A stretch of DNA of 64,000 nucleotides from Sycobia sp. Sy_11 (lineage: Eukaryota; Arthropoda; Insecta; Hymenoptera; Epichrysomallidae), in assembly GCA_018907035.1 (NCBI GenBank), contig JACCIC010000019.1, positions 726,501 to 790,500 of the forward strand, written 5' to 3'. Below, one piece after another: positions 37,100 through 49,141 of the stretch; the stretch's first letter is position 1; every line of letters starts with the position of its first letter. A program made the position numbers and the translations under genes. The notes under the pieces were generated by a model, which searched no databases, was not told where the DNA came from, and saw nothing but the letters and a program-made list of their open reading frames with translations.

Positions 37100-38360
37100 T
37101 TGAGTGAAATAAAGTATTGTTCGAAAGCATCGCGTCGATGTAAATTTGGTGCCTTGCACGCATTCTTCACTAATACCGCAAAGCGACTGGTTTACTACCA
37201 TTGGCAAAAGTATATTATCAAAAAAAAAAAAAAAAAAATTTTTTTCCAAACAGGGCGTGCGCAAAATCAAATTTTGCAAACGATACTAATGACGAGCGTA
37301 ATAGAAATGCAAAACCCAATAGAAGGAAAAAAAACCGGTTCAAACGCCGATCGACTCATTAGACATCGTGTACTCGTTGTTGCACTCGTTCGACTCGCGC
37401 AATTCTTCTCCGAAAAATTGCATAATGCCAAGATATTATGCGACAAAAGTGCGATCGCAAAAAAAAATAATCTGTTGTTCGCCGGCTCCTTTTATCACAG
37501 TCGACAGAGAAGCAAGGAAGAGACGGATTTTTATATTTGTAGGTTAGCAAATTATTCCATATAAAAAATTAGGTTCGATATTGCTTTTTCCTAGTTTTGT
37601 TTTTTTTTTTTTTTTGAATTTTCAAAAATTATCCTTATTAAAGAGACGTAGAGGCTGAAAAAGCAAAAGAATTAAAAAGTACCAATGGGTGTAAATATTA
37701 TTCACACCTTCATTTTTCGAGCAAATTAAGTCTAAGAAAATATAATAATATATATGCGTGACTACGGAAGCCAATTTTCAATATTAACTTTTTAAATTTT
37801 TGTATAAAAAATCTAGATGAAATCACAAATTTGCAATGCAGCAAAACCACATAATTAATTGGTATATGGCATCAAATTCTACTTACCGCCAGAACCGGCA
37901 TAAATATTTCAATCTTTCCTTTCAAAGGCGTCTCCGTTTATTGTCGCGGATTCGAAGCTCCTGAATTTGCCCAAAACCCAAAATAACTGTAATTTGCAAA
38001 AATTCTAATAAAAATATATCGAGCGACTTTAGATCACGGATCAGACGAAATAACGGCTCACCCTAAGTTTTACTTAAATTAGGAAAATTGGTGATAGAGC
38101 ATCCTTACTTTTAACGATCCCCCACCCTTGAAAAGGGGTGATTGTTAAAAAAAAATTCAAAAAACAAAAACGAATGATCATCTTAATTCTTTGCAACGAG
38201 TCATATAAGAACGTAACCGTACATCACCGTATGTCGACTTTTTCTTATATATACTTTTCTGTAGACTGACTAAAAGGAACAGCCCATTTTTGCGGTCACT
38301 CTTTTACATCCTAAATCCATATTTACATTTACGTGTAAAAAATAAGCGATATATTGGTAT
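37100..38360. other. No gene supported
   Basis: AT-rich with poly-A at about 37220-37238 and poly-T at about 37600-37615. The 154-codon + frame at 37100-37564 crosses the poly-A run (a lysine block) and has no family resemblance. Confidence 0.4.
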
Positions 38361-38363
38361 ATA

Positions 38364-38375
38364 CTATATATATAC

Positions 38376-38427
<52 letters not shown>

Positions 38428-38450
38428 CATATATATACATATATATATAT
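38364..38450. repeat. (TA)n/(TATACA)n array
   Basis: TA units interrupted at intervals by single C, giving TATACA phrases. Confidence 0.93.
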
Positions 38451-38689
38451 TAGAAGTACAATAGATAAATTTCTAAGATCACCGCAAATAAAGATTTGTG
38501 AATTCGTGGCGGCGGTCGGCTCGTCGATTTTCCGTATACATATACATAAATACATTATATCTACACACTACGCAAATTCCCACCTAGCGTGTGGCTGCGG
38601 TGCTTCAAGTGCAGAACCATTACTTAATATATATACAATACACATACATATATATATTGCGAATACATTTACGAGCTTGCGGACGGGGC

Positions 38690-39371
38690 GGGTACATATA
38701 CGTATGTGTATTGTACGGCAGAGGGGTCGTCCAGAGAAAGAGAGAAAGAGAGGGCGAAGGAGAGATAAACACACGCATACATCGGCATCCCACACATGCA
38801 TAATACGCTGCACATACGCAACGGCACGAGGGAGCACGCGGCCCAATATATAATATCGCGATATATACATATATATATATTGCTCTGCATGCGCGGCGCC
38901 GCTGCCCCGCGGCCACGATCGCGCGCACCTCGTGCGGCGGCGGCGGCGGCGGCGGCAGCGGCGACGACGGAAGGCGGCTCGAGCTGCCGGGCGGCGCTGC
39001 GCCGAGCCGGTATTACATACACCCAGGGAGGGAGAGAGGCGACTGCGCACCGCCGTCGTCGCCGCCGCCGCCGCTGACGCCGCCGCCGCCGCCACCGCTC
39101 TGTCCGCCGCGCGCCGTCGCTTTTACTATAACCACATCGGCCGCGTGCGCGCTGCACATCGGCCTGCCTGCACACGCGAGCGTTTTCGGTGCGCCGCGAC
39201 GACTGCGAGGACTGCGCGAAATATCAAATAAGCCAAGGCAACGCAAAGAGGCGCGCTCGCCGGCGCGAGGAGGAGGCGATCCGATCCGAGGACTGTCTCT
39301 CTCCCTCTCTCTCTGTCTCTCTCTGTCTTACTGTCTTTTACTCCCTCCCAGTCTACTTCTATTGCTCGTCG

Positions 39372-39425
<54 letters not shown>

Positions 39426-40120
39426 GTAAAAATAAAAATATTACAATATATCTATATATACGTATACGCGCGCTGGTGGTGCGTGCCGGAGCGCGCGCCT
39501 GTGTGTTTGTGTGTGCTCATATGATTGTGCGCGGGTGCGTGTTTGGAGATACAAAAAAATCATAGACAAGCCACCGTCGTGTGACAAATCAATTTTGTTG
39601 CAAAAAAATCTACCAACGAACGGCTCGCACCCCTCGCAGCGTGCACATTGCACACAAGAATACGCATCGTCGGTGCCGTTGTATATGTATAGATATAAAT
39701 ATACATATATACATATATATATATATATTTACATACATATGTACATATATTTATACGTGCGTATACAGCATCATCGCCGTCGTCAAACCACGAGCTGGGA
39801 CTACTGGACGCGCCGCCTTTATCCGCTATACATGCATATACACACGTGCGCACGCAGCGACACACACGCGGGCGACGTGCCCGCCGTACGCGCTCCTCGT
39901 CACCGTTGGTGCGCGAACTCGCGCGCGCCGAGCCCCTGCATATGTACGCGGAGCGCCGGCCGGCGAGGATCAACGCTTTTCCATTTTCCGCTGCGCGTCG
40001 AAAGAGGTGCGCGCTGGTGAATTCGGCGGCCGAACGCGGCTGCGAGGCGACGGCGACCGGGCGCGCTGCGTTTTTCGCGCAGATAATGCACGCGCGATTG
40101 GCGAGCGCCGTCGAGGGAAA
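38690..40120 (+). promoter_or_regulatory. CpG-rich promoter/first-exon region of the 41-kb gene (inferred)
   Basis: A long GC- and CpG-rich region that contains CGG-type repeats near 38934-38961, complementary CCG-type repeats near 39052-39096 and a (TA)n array at 39374-39421. It ends at GAGGGAAA|GTAAGC (40120/40121), a good + strand donor. Splicing from there to the strong acceptor ending at 41065 would remove a 945-bp intron and join an untranslated first exon to the ATG-bearing exon. Frames here are open on both strands and rich in R/A, so I do not call protein. The transcription start is not identified. Confidence 0.35.
39374..39421. repeat. (TA)n microsatellite
   Basis: About 24 uninterrupted TA units. 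Confidence 0.97.
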
Positions 40121-40968
40121 GTAAGCGCAGGCGACGAGGCGGCTGAAAGTGTCTTTTTTATCGATAAGCAGTCGTCGATTTGTTTTCTTGCTGGATCTTT
40201 ATGGAAATCTTAGGATTCTAACGAGATCTGGCGTTTTCTCGCAAGTATCAAATATATCAAGTGGATAATTACATACATATACATATATATATATATATAT
40301 ATATATTCGTATCTATTTTACGTATAAAGGATTTTAACATTTATAAGTGCGTATAGAAAAAGTATATATACCTATACAGATATATACACATATATTTTAC
40401 TGAAGTGTATATATATATATAATCATCGAGAAGAAAGGGAGAGCGCATATAATATATATTTGACTACTTCAAAGTAATTGATATTTATTGAACGAGACAT
40501 ATACACCGTATTATACGCAAACAAATCAAGATATTTATCTACTTCGTATACAAATTAATTATTGTGAAGAAGAACAGGTGATCGTGGATCGTACAATTTT
40601 GTAAGAAAAACAAAGAAGGCAAAAAGTCCATGGGAAACTATATATAAATATATATCCAGTGCTTTCGAGTTTTCGAAGGGAGATAATTATAATAAAATCA
40701 GTGTCTGTGTATATGTGTCTGTGCGTGTGAGAGTGACAGGTTCTTTCCTTTTGCTTAAAAAAAAAAAAAAGAAAAAAAAATTATTTTCCCAAAAAGTGCT
40801 ATTAACGAAAATAAGCATCCGTGGCGCGCAGGAGAAATAAATATACATAATATGTGTGCACGAAAGTTAAGTGAGATATAAAGAATAAAAAAAAGATACG
40901 GAAGAAGAAGAAGAAAAGAACCCGTGAACATCGTGGTACATGTACAGGTGGTGTTTATCGTCTCGCTA

Positions 40969-41000
<32 letters not shown>

Positions 41001-41065
41001 CGCGTGTGTGTTTCTCGCTCGCGCGCGCGCGCGCCGCGTGTGAAAAATCCTCGTCTCATTCGCAG
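40121..41065 (+). other. Presumed 5' UTR intron
   Basis: Starts GTAAGC and ends TCCTCGTCTCATTCGCAG, a strong pyrimidine-rich 3' splice site. It contains (TA)n 40283-40306 and (CT)n 40971-40999. No coding signal inside. Confidence 0.35.
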
Positions 41066-41192
41066 TGTGTGCGGGCCGACTTGTTCATACATGATAAAGT
41101 GATCCGAGCTTTGGCTGCAACGGCCGGTGTGAACTCCGGGCTACTCTTATTATTCGCATCGCTACCGTCGTCGTCGTCGTCGTCGCCGTCGT

Positions 41193-41301
41193 ATGCGTAA
41201 GAGGGAGGACGACCCCCCGTGGCCATCGATGCAAGTACGAGTACCGTCCGCGTGTGTGCCTTATCGCGGGAGGGCGACAGCGGCGACGTATTAATTTCTA
41301 C

Positions 41302-41362
<61 letters not shown>

Positions 41363-41763
41363 TATAAGCGGACAGCCACGTGCGTATCGGTGTCGGGCGA
41401 GCGAGCCCGCCTCGCCATCACCCGCCGCCCCATTACGCACGGATACGTCGACGGGCGCTCGGCTCGTTGACTACTCTACGAAGCCCGCGGTCCCCCATAC
41501 CCCCCCTCCAAGGTGGCTCACACGGTGCGCGACCGCGCGGCCGAGCTGCAGGCCGAGGCGCGACGCAGCGCCATCCGCGTGCTGCACGGCTGGTGCCCGA
41601 GGCCGGCCCAGCAGCAGCAGCAGCAGCAGCAGCAGCACGAGGATCAGCAGCAGTCCCAGGCGGCGGCGCATGATAGCGAGGGGCCGAATCAGCAGCCGGC
41701 CACGGCCAACAATCACCGGGACGAGACGGTTCTCGTGCCGCCCCAGACGCAGCAGATGCGCGG

Positions 41764-41798
<35 letters not shown>

Positions 41799-42029
41799 GG
41801 GCCCAGGCGAGCGTCGTGGCCGTTGCAGCGGCTACGGTACAGCCGCCGCTGCCGCCGCCGCCGCCGCCGCCACCGCCGCCGGGCCCCGGCTCCGCGCCCA
41901 CCTCCGTCGTCGTGAGCTCGACGTCGAGCAGCATGAGGCCGCCGCCGCCGCCGCCGCCGCCGAGGGTCAGGAACACGTCGGAGAGCAAGGCGCACCACGA
42001 GGAGCCGACGAGCTCGATACCGGATTTAG
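41193..42029 (+). CDS. Unrecognised Gln/Pro-rich protein, first two coding exons
   Basis: Best coding evidence in the window. Exon A is open from ATG at 41193 (in-frame stop upstream at 41130) through 14 codons, MRKREDDPPWPSMQ, to CAA|GTACGAG at 41234/41235. Exon B starts after CCCCCCTCCAAG ending at 41512 and runs 517 nt to TTTAG|GTGAGT at 42029/42030. Both junctions are phase 0, and the 278-bp intron between them holds a (TA)n array. Exon B begins with a charged, probably helical segment (VRDRAAELQAEARRSAIRVL, then HGWCPRP). It continues with poly-Gln (CAG tracts at about 41608-41635 and 41767-41799), a spacer, poly-Pro (about 41843-41880 and 41938-41962) and ends ...SSIPDL. About 186 residues are encoded here. 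Long Q and P tracts suit a regulatory or actin/SH3-interacting protein, but I recognise no domain. The gene continues downstream (candidate exon 63363-63433). Reading past 42029 into 42166 is intron. Confidence 0.6.
41314..41366. repeat. (TA)n microsatellite inside the 278-bp intron
   Basis: TA array preceded by TACA units. Intronic in the proposed gene model, so its length changes would not alter the protein. Confidence 0.95.
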
Positions 42030-42564
42030 GTGAGTGCGCCGAATTGGCCAGCGTGACGTTAAATGGGAAGGTTATTGTAGAATCGATAATAATAATCAGT
42101 CCAATTACTTGTATTCCAAGAGTTCGGTCATTCTGTCGCATAGGGGGGGGGGGGGTGTCCGAGTAAAATCTCACTGAAGGGGATTTATCATCAACGTCGA
42201 AAGACGCGTGTAGACACGAATAGGATTGTCTGATCGTATCTTCTGCCCTTGTCTGCACGTATCCCTCGATGTTCACCGATTCGATTCGAATTTAAAAACT
42301 GAAAGACTTGATTGGTAATTTGTATTCTTTCAAAGCTGTCTGGTAAATTGTGACTGTTTTACCGTGCCGGGAAACAAGATATTTTGCACCATTTAAAAAT
42401 ATAATTTAGTCGCCAAATCTTCCGTCTGTTATTCGTCGATATGACGGTCAAACGATACACCGGCAGCCTCTTAAAATACGTGTCTAAAACTTGTTTACAT
42501 ATCGAATAAATGAAATGATATTATGGTGATAATTATTTTGAGGTGATATTTGACAAAATTTAAG

Positions 42565-42578
42565 TCGCCATCTAGTGG
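42565..42578 (-). promoter_or_regulatory. CTCF-like motif in the proposed intron
   Basis: On the minus strand the sequence is CCACTAGATGGCGA. It matches 13 of 14 positions of the classical CTCF consensus CCASYAGRKGGCRS, the last base being the mismatch. CTCF and this core are conserved in many insects. It lies about 540 bp after the Gln/Pro exon, where an insulator or loop anchor near a promoter would be plausible. A single motif match can be chance. Confidence 0.35.
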
Positions 42579-42814
42579 TCGATGATAGAAACGACGGATT
42601 GCCGAAATTATTGACGTATACAGCTAAATGGGAAAAAATCACTTTTAATGTGTAGAGCAGTCTTTCTAGGTTTTTATACTAAACGTTTCAGTTATTTCAT
42701 TTCAGAGAGTACATGCATATGTAAAACTAAAACTCATCTCAAGGCAAGATCTTTCTTATATAACGTTATTAGAATTAAAGTTTGTTAAATTAGGATTTAA
42801 GGATCGTGCCAGAA

Positions 42815-42815
<1 letters not shown>

Positions 42816-42869
<54 letters not shown>
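42816..42869. repeat. (TA)n microsatellite
   Basis: About 27 uninterrupted TA units. Confidence 0.97.
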
Positions 42870-42871
<2 letters not shown>

Positions 42872-44119
42872 ACACATTTAATAAGAAGTCCGGCTTCAAC
42901 GCAATTCCTTTTAATCACTGTCTCGTGTAAGTGAAACTTGCATAGAAAATTTATCTAAAATATCTTATGAAAGGACGGTGACGATGGTAAACACATTAAA
43001 TAAGGTCTTGCGTAACCTGGTCACAACTATTTGCGAGCTTTTTTTCCTACCCGTTCCGTCTCTCCATTGAGCGCGACAAGTATAAGAACCGATTAAATTA
43101 AAATTTTCATAAAGAAGACGTTCATTTTACATTTGAAGATTTTTACGGACAGGATTTTATATGGGCCGATATTTAATAAGGGGCTATATTGCGCGTACTA
43201 TAAGCTCTCAAGTAATGACCAGTAAAATTGATTTATAATTATGTTTGAAACAGGTTTATGAATTGTAAAAAATAATATAGTTAAAAAAATGTACTATCTT
43301 TCAAATGATAATTAAATTAACAATTGTAAATAATTATATGAAAAATTGTTTTTATAGCATACATTTTTTTCTATCGTAACTTCATAAATAACATTATAAT
43401 TTTTCGCTAAATTTTATATAAAACGTAAAACGCTTGGAAATACATTATATACATATACACATATACACACACTTGTGTGTGTGTGTGTATGCATGCACTT
43501 CACTATATTTCAAAAAGACTTGGCTCTGAACAATAACTGTAACTGTTCATATATAATTGCGAATTATAGGCTTGCCATATTTTACATATATATAATAATT
43601 CTTTTCAGATATATGAATTATTTTACTATAACCATATACTTATATTAACAAGTTCAAATTATTTATATTGTAACAGTAAAATTTCTGTTGAAAAGATATG
43701 CAAATTATGCTGAAGATATAATACGATTTAAGCGTAAACGGCTCGATACTTATTAACACATGGCAAAAATAAAGTAAAAAATGGCTGCAACTTGTAAATT
43801 TTGCAAAAAAAATAATCGATCTTGAATCCATATGAAAGGTCGCCGAAAGAATCAATTTCAAGAATGTATGCTCTTATCGTACACACGTATTCTATATATA
43901 TATATATATATACATGCCGGATCGATAATGCTTAATTGTCGTAGACTCCGCTACCCCCACCCCTACTCTCTTGCTCTCTATCTCAAATTTTCGGATCAAG
44001 CCGACTTTTTCACGGTCGCATTCTTGAAGCCGAGTTCGAGCACCGCTCGCTGATAAATAAAAGCGAATATCGGTCTCATTTATTCACGTCTCACGTTTGA
44101 TACATATATACATATATAC

Positions 44120-44124
<5 letters not shown>

Positions 44125-44164
<40 letters not shown>
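44125..44164. repeat. (TA)n microsatellite
   Basis: TA array preceded by TATACA units. Confidence 0.96.
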
Positions 44165-44165
<1 letters not shown>

Positions 44166-45016
44166 CATTTATACATTGATAAATACTGTGTATACGTATA
44201 CTCGCAGCGGCGCATAGAATCTCTGCACAATTCTCGGATGTTATATATGCATGAACGTACCAATCTGTGCATGTGTGTACATAGGTAGAGATACGCGCGC
44301 GACGCACCCGCGCACGCCCACGAGCGTTTCGGCGTAGTCGATGTAGCGCGCGGTTGGTTCCCATCGTATGCTTGACGATTATTATCGCTCGCACGAGATT
44401 TTCGTGTATATATGCCCTCGTCTTATGTATGGGCGCGCAAACGAACGCGGGCAATCATTATTCGCGTGCATCGGGATTACGGCAGTCGATTGTCGCCGAT
44501 GTCGATCGGTTAGCGAACGCCGAGCGCGCCTTTCGGTGCATCGGGTACGGTTGCTGCATTTACATCAACGATGTTCTCGCGTGCAATTCATTTTTTTTCC
44601 CCTCTCTCGCTCCCCTTGAAATCGGCCAAAAGGACAATTCACATTAGGGACTCTTATCAAACGCTGTCTGTTATAAAGGCGTAAATATAATGAAAATGTA
44701 AATACAATAAAATGAAAACTACCCCTGATTGACGATATAGATTGCAACTACGGCGACATTGTTTCTAAAATTGTAACTTTCAAGAGGATCTTGAACACGC
44801 TGTGAAAAGTGTTTCATACGTCTAGCGCATTTGCATTACGTATTATAAGCTACGGAAAATTGTCAAGAAATCGTAAAGTTAATATAAAAATAAAGGATAA
44901 AAAATATTCTTTAAAACATATTATTATTTTATGGAAGGCGAGCCAAAATTGATTTATACATTATGATAAAATCACGTACTACCCCACAAAACTAATATAA
45001 AATTCAAGATCGTTAG

Positions 45017-45575
45017 AGCAGCAGTTTCGTCCCATCACATTAGAAGTAAGGTTATTTCAAGATTTTTTCCCATCTGACCATCAAATGACCTTGTTCCTGA
45101 TTTTAAAAATTTCAATATGAAACACTTATACCCCATGAAGTAGTTTAGCCTGCTCAATATGACTTCAGGGTTAGTTTGATGCCATTGCATCAGGATAAGG
45201 TGATCAAGTTCATTTGAAGGTGAAATTAATAAATTCTAACTTTAAATTAAGCAGGTCCAAGTAATGTAGTATACGAGTATCCCATAATCGAGGCCAAAAA
45301 ATGTTCTTCTGTACGTCGCAACCCTTCTTTTGAATATGATATCAATTCGCTTGAGCAAGTTTTTATATGTAAGAATTCGCAAGATTTTTGAAAATTCTTC
45401 TTCAGCTATTGTTTCAGAATTTAATTCAAGTATCCTTCAACCGATTTGCAATAAAAAAATTTCGGGACCAGGTACGCAACACTCATACACTACTGTATTT
45501 GGGCCTGTTAAATCAAAATTCAGGGTCAATTTGATCCTATCACATCAGTACGAAGGTCATTTCAAGTTCAGACGC
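45017..45575. repeat. Three diverged copies of a ~50-bp motif
   Basis: A phrase of the form CAGGGTYARTTTGATSCYAT followed by YRCATCAG, a short gap, AAGGT and AAGTTCATTT or ATTTCAAG recurs. A partial copy is at 45032-45066, and fuller copies are at about 45166-45220 and 45521-45570. This looks like a decayed interspersed or tandem repeat. No gene in the interval. Confidence 0.5.
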
Positions 45576-45821
45576 GGAGGAGCCTTGAAACGACCTTTAT
45601 CGCGCCGTTGATGAGAAAAAACTGGTTCCAAATTCCAGTTCAGCGAATGAACATATTACAGGGCACGACTGTCTCATAACAGGTTCCGAAGAAATTTTTA
45701 TCCAGTTGTCTTATTTATCATTTTAATCCGCATAAATAGCGAAATGAACTTGGCCGTTCTTATACATTAAATAGAACGATTGATCCCATTTCATGTTTAT
45801 CATTGTTCCATCTAATATGAA

Positions 45822-45825
<4 letters not shown>

Positions 45826-45871
<46 letters not shown>
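45826..45871. repeat. (TA)n microsatellite
   Basis: About 23 uninterrupted TA units. Confidence 0.97.
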
Positions 45872-45874
<3 letters not shown>

Positions 45875-46762
45875 AATTTCCACAAATTATAATTAATTTT
45901 AGTACGTATATTACTGATAATTTGTACGTACGTGTGTGTCTATTCTTTCTGACGCATACACACAGACGCAAGTACGCGTAATCGGAAGCTTCATATGTAA
46001 GAAACACAGAAACACACGGATACGCACCGATCTATCGATATTAACTTATTATGCGATATGCCTAACTATAATGCCTGTATATTTATTATGCATACGTATT
46101 GACGTATTGACGAACGAGTTAAAGACGGGAGTTTGTTACGGAACCCAACTGACAAGTATTCAAGTTATACTCGCATTAGCTCTTTATATATATATCATTT
46201 CGTTGACGAAGAGAATATTATTGTATATATACGAGCGTTTATGGAGGAGAAGTCTGGATTGAAAATAAAAAAAAAATCTGTCTTACACAGATTAACGAGA
46301 GACTCTGGGAATGTTGTGAGCGCTCTTCCTCAATTATAAATCTTTTTCCACGTGCAGATACCATTATAGGATTTATTCGCGAACATTTTCTTTCTTCTTC
46401 ATTCTTTTTTTTTGGCGAATAGAACGATCGCTATTGCTGGTCCGCAGAGTTGGCAGGGAAAAATCTAAGAATAGATTTTTAGTTGAAAATACAGGGGGCG
46501 CCTCGTATATTATCTTATTATCTATAAGTGTATCTACACATTGATTTTATGTTTAGAATATCTATACATTTTTTTTATCTATACACAAAAGTTACATTTA
46601 ATGTGCTATTATAATAATAATATATTGATGATACCAGTTATATCTAGGCAAATATTTTCTAATCGATATAGACCGACTGATCGAACAGATATATTAAAGT
46701 AAAAAAAAATCAATTCGTTGATTGGAAGAGCAAGGATATATATAATAGATATTGAAATACTG

Positions 46763-46764
<2 letters not shown>

Positions 46765-46814
<50 letters not shown>
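46765..46814. repeat. (TA)n microsatellite
   Basis: About 25 uninterrupted TA units. Confidence 0.97.
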
Positions 46815-46816
<2 letters not shown>

Positions 46817-48564
46817 AACCATCAATACCGGAAGCGAATAATATCTATATATATACAACATGCATGTAAGCCTGACATGTGAGCGTGTTCCATAAAGAAC
46901 ATAAAGTCGACCAATATGATGGTAATATGCGACATAATTTGATGGTTTTTAGAAACGAAGAACATCAAAACCTCTACCCTAATCACTGTAATTCCATCGA
47001 AATTATAGCTCAATAATTATTATTCAACGTCTGTATAAATCCGAAGACAATGATTTAACGGGGCATCGGCTACACTTTTATATCAATTGTGGAAAAACTG
47101 CTCTCTTTCCAAGACATTTATATACGTGAACATTAAACTATTGTAAACTCTTTTTTACCGCGTGCTTTATTTATATATGTCTTAAAAAATTGTAAAGTTT
47201 CAAGTAGACTCTTCGAGCCTCAAGGAAAAAAAAATTTTTTGTGAAAATTTATAGCCAAAAATGGTAAATAAAAATTTCAATTTATTTTCATTTTTTCACG
47301 CGTTGACGATTCTGTTTGAAATCTGGCAGTACTGTCGAATGGGTGCAAATAACTGGCAGGATCGATCAAAATGTGCAATAAATTAACGCTTAGATAGAAT
47401 ATGATTTAAAACTGAGCATTAAATATACTCGATCGGTAAAAATTGATTTCGCCATTACCTTCAGGGGATGTACAAGTAAAGTCCAAATGTCATCTTGACG
47501 ACGGTTTGACGACGGTTTTTTCACAAGATATAACACTTTCTATGTTACTTAAATGGTGAGAAAAATGATTGCTTTAGCTGGCATCCCGGCACGATAAGCA
47601 AACACAATTTATCAGATAGTTTTGAAAAATAATAAAAATTGTGACTGTATTCTGGTAGTGATCGATTCAATTATTTAGCGATAAACACGATATTTTGATA
47701 GATATTTGAATTAATTAACAGTATTTTTGATTTAATCTTTTCATATGAAAGTTTAGCTATTAATTAATATCATCGAAGGTAAACAATACCAAAACTAATT
47801 ATTATCTATAATTTTTAGGATGACATAATCGAATGAAAGAATAGACAGACTTGCTATTCTTGCAAATTGTTAGTTTACGTATATCTTATGCTTTTTCTTT
47901 GGTTCAATAAATAACTTAATATTATAATATTGTGCAAATATTAAACGTTTCCATTGTAATTATTGAAACCTACATTCGAAATACAATTGTTGTTTACCGC
48001 CACGAAACAATGCACCACCTTTAAAACTGGTTTATACACCTTTTTCGTAATTTTGCCAATACATCTTTCATTCTATAAGATTTGCCCATTTTTCTAGCCA
48101 CGATCCTTAATTATTTTTGTACTACCTTATAGTCACTGTACTTTCTAGCCGACTGAAAATCGTCAGATTTCCAGCAAGGATATTATAAGCCGGTATAAGC
48201 CGTGAAATTCGACTCGACGCTCGATGGACGTCGAGAGACGCGCACAGGCAAGGACAGCAGATACTATCAGCTCATCCTGTCCTCGTCTACACGTGCCTCG
48301 CTTCATATATATATATCGTTAACCGAGAAGAGTTCCATATCATTTTTACAGTCGCAATTTTTTGATCTTCTCGTAGCTTTTCGGCAAATTACGATTGTTT
48401 ATCGTGGCAGGAAGTTTGGGATGAATAACTGGTGTGTTTTTTTTTCTCATAACCATTCGAATAAATGCAAAAATTTCGACATTGTAAAAATTTTTGCACA
48501 TATATGTGGTTTTTCTTTTTAGCAGTATTACAGAGCGTTTCTAAATGTCCATGAAGCTTAGCGA

Positions 48565-48570
<6 letters not shown>

Positions 48571-48600
<30 letters not shown>
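48571..48600. repeat. (TA)n microsatellite
   Basis: Fifteen TA units. Confidence 0.95.
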
Positions 48601-48603
<3 letters not shown>

Positions 48604-49081
48604 GGAATTCAGAGATTCGCACTGCAGCCCTCGCAGCAGATTTGATTATCGTCCGCGCGCGCTCGTGATAATGTTTTATACATGTAATATATTATAACGA
48701 TAATGCAAGGAAGGTCACGCGCGCAAGCCTCTTTCCGCTCTTCCTCTACGGACTCGCGGACCGTTAAAAAAGGGGAGGGGGAGGTGTCTGGTGAGAGGAA
48801 AAGACGGGCTCAATGAACGATTTGGTTTCTGCGAATTAATTCTCGTCGAACGTGCTGCTCGTTTAAGGTGGGCCTCGGTGTGCCCCTCGTGTGTATATAG
48901 TTGAATTCCGAGCGTATGAGTATATAGGCATACATACTGCTATCGTGAAAGACAGGTCATTGTAATTTTAGAGCACAGGTGGTCAATGGAGCGAGCGTAC
49001 GTTCGCTCGCTTTGCTGTACAAATAAGTGGAAAGAGGATGTTTGGGGTTGTTTCGGTAGGCGCGTGCGCTTTTATTTGGTA

Positions 49082-49085
<4 letters not shown>

Positions 49086-49139
<54 letters not shown>
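49086..49139. repeat. (TA)n microsatellite
   Basis: About 26 uninterrupted TA units. Confidence 0.97.

Positions 49140-49141
<2 letters not shown>

Larger units (their letters stand above)
42582..45000. other. Intron-like AT-rich DNA
   Basis: No exon supported. Contains (TA)n arrays at 42816-42869 and 44125-44164 and a CA/GT palindromic stretch near 43460-43490. Less AT-rich at 44280-44600, where frames are open on both strands without splice support. Confidence 0.4.
45880..49080. other. Intron-like AT-rich DNA, no exon supported
   Basis: Contains (TA)n arrays at 46765-46814 and 48571-48600. A less AT-rich patch at 48190-48310 has an open + frame that ends in low-complexity sequence. I see no convincing exon. 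Confidence 0.4.

Noticed and set aside
37100..37564. 154-codon + frame
   Set aside because: Crosses a poly-A run giving a lysine block, and has no domain, start context or splice evidence.
38568..39175. Ala/Arg-rich minus-strand frames
   Set aside because: Translated CGG/CCG repeats with no splice or start support.
42030..42166. Continuation of the Q/P exon frame beyond 42029
   Set aside because: Follows a consensus GTGAGT donor, and composition changes abruptly to intron-like sequence.
41471..42276. Minus-strand poly-Leu/Arg and poly-Cys/Gly frames over the Q/P exon
   Set aside because: Antisense shadows of the CAG and CCG tracts.
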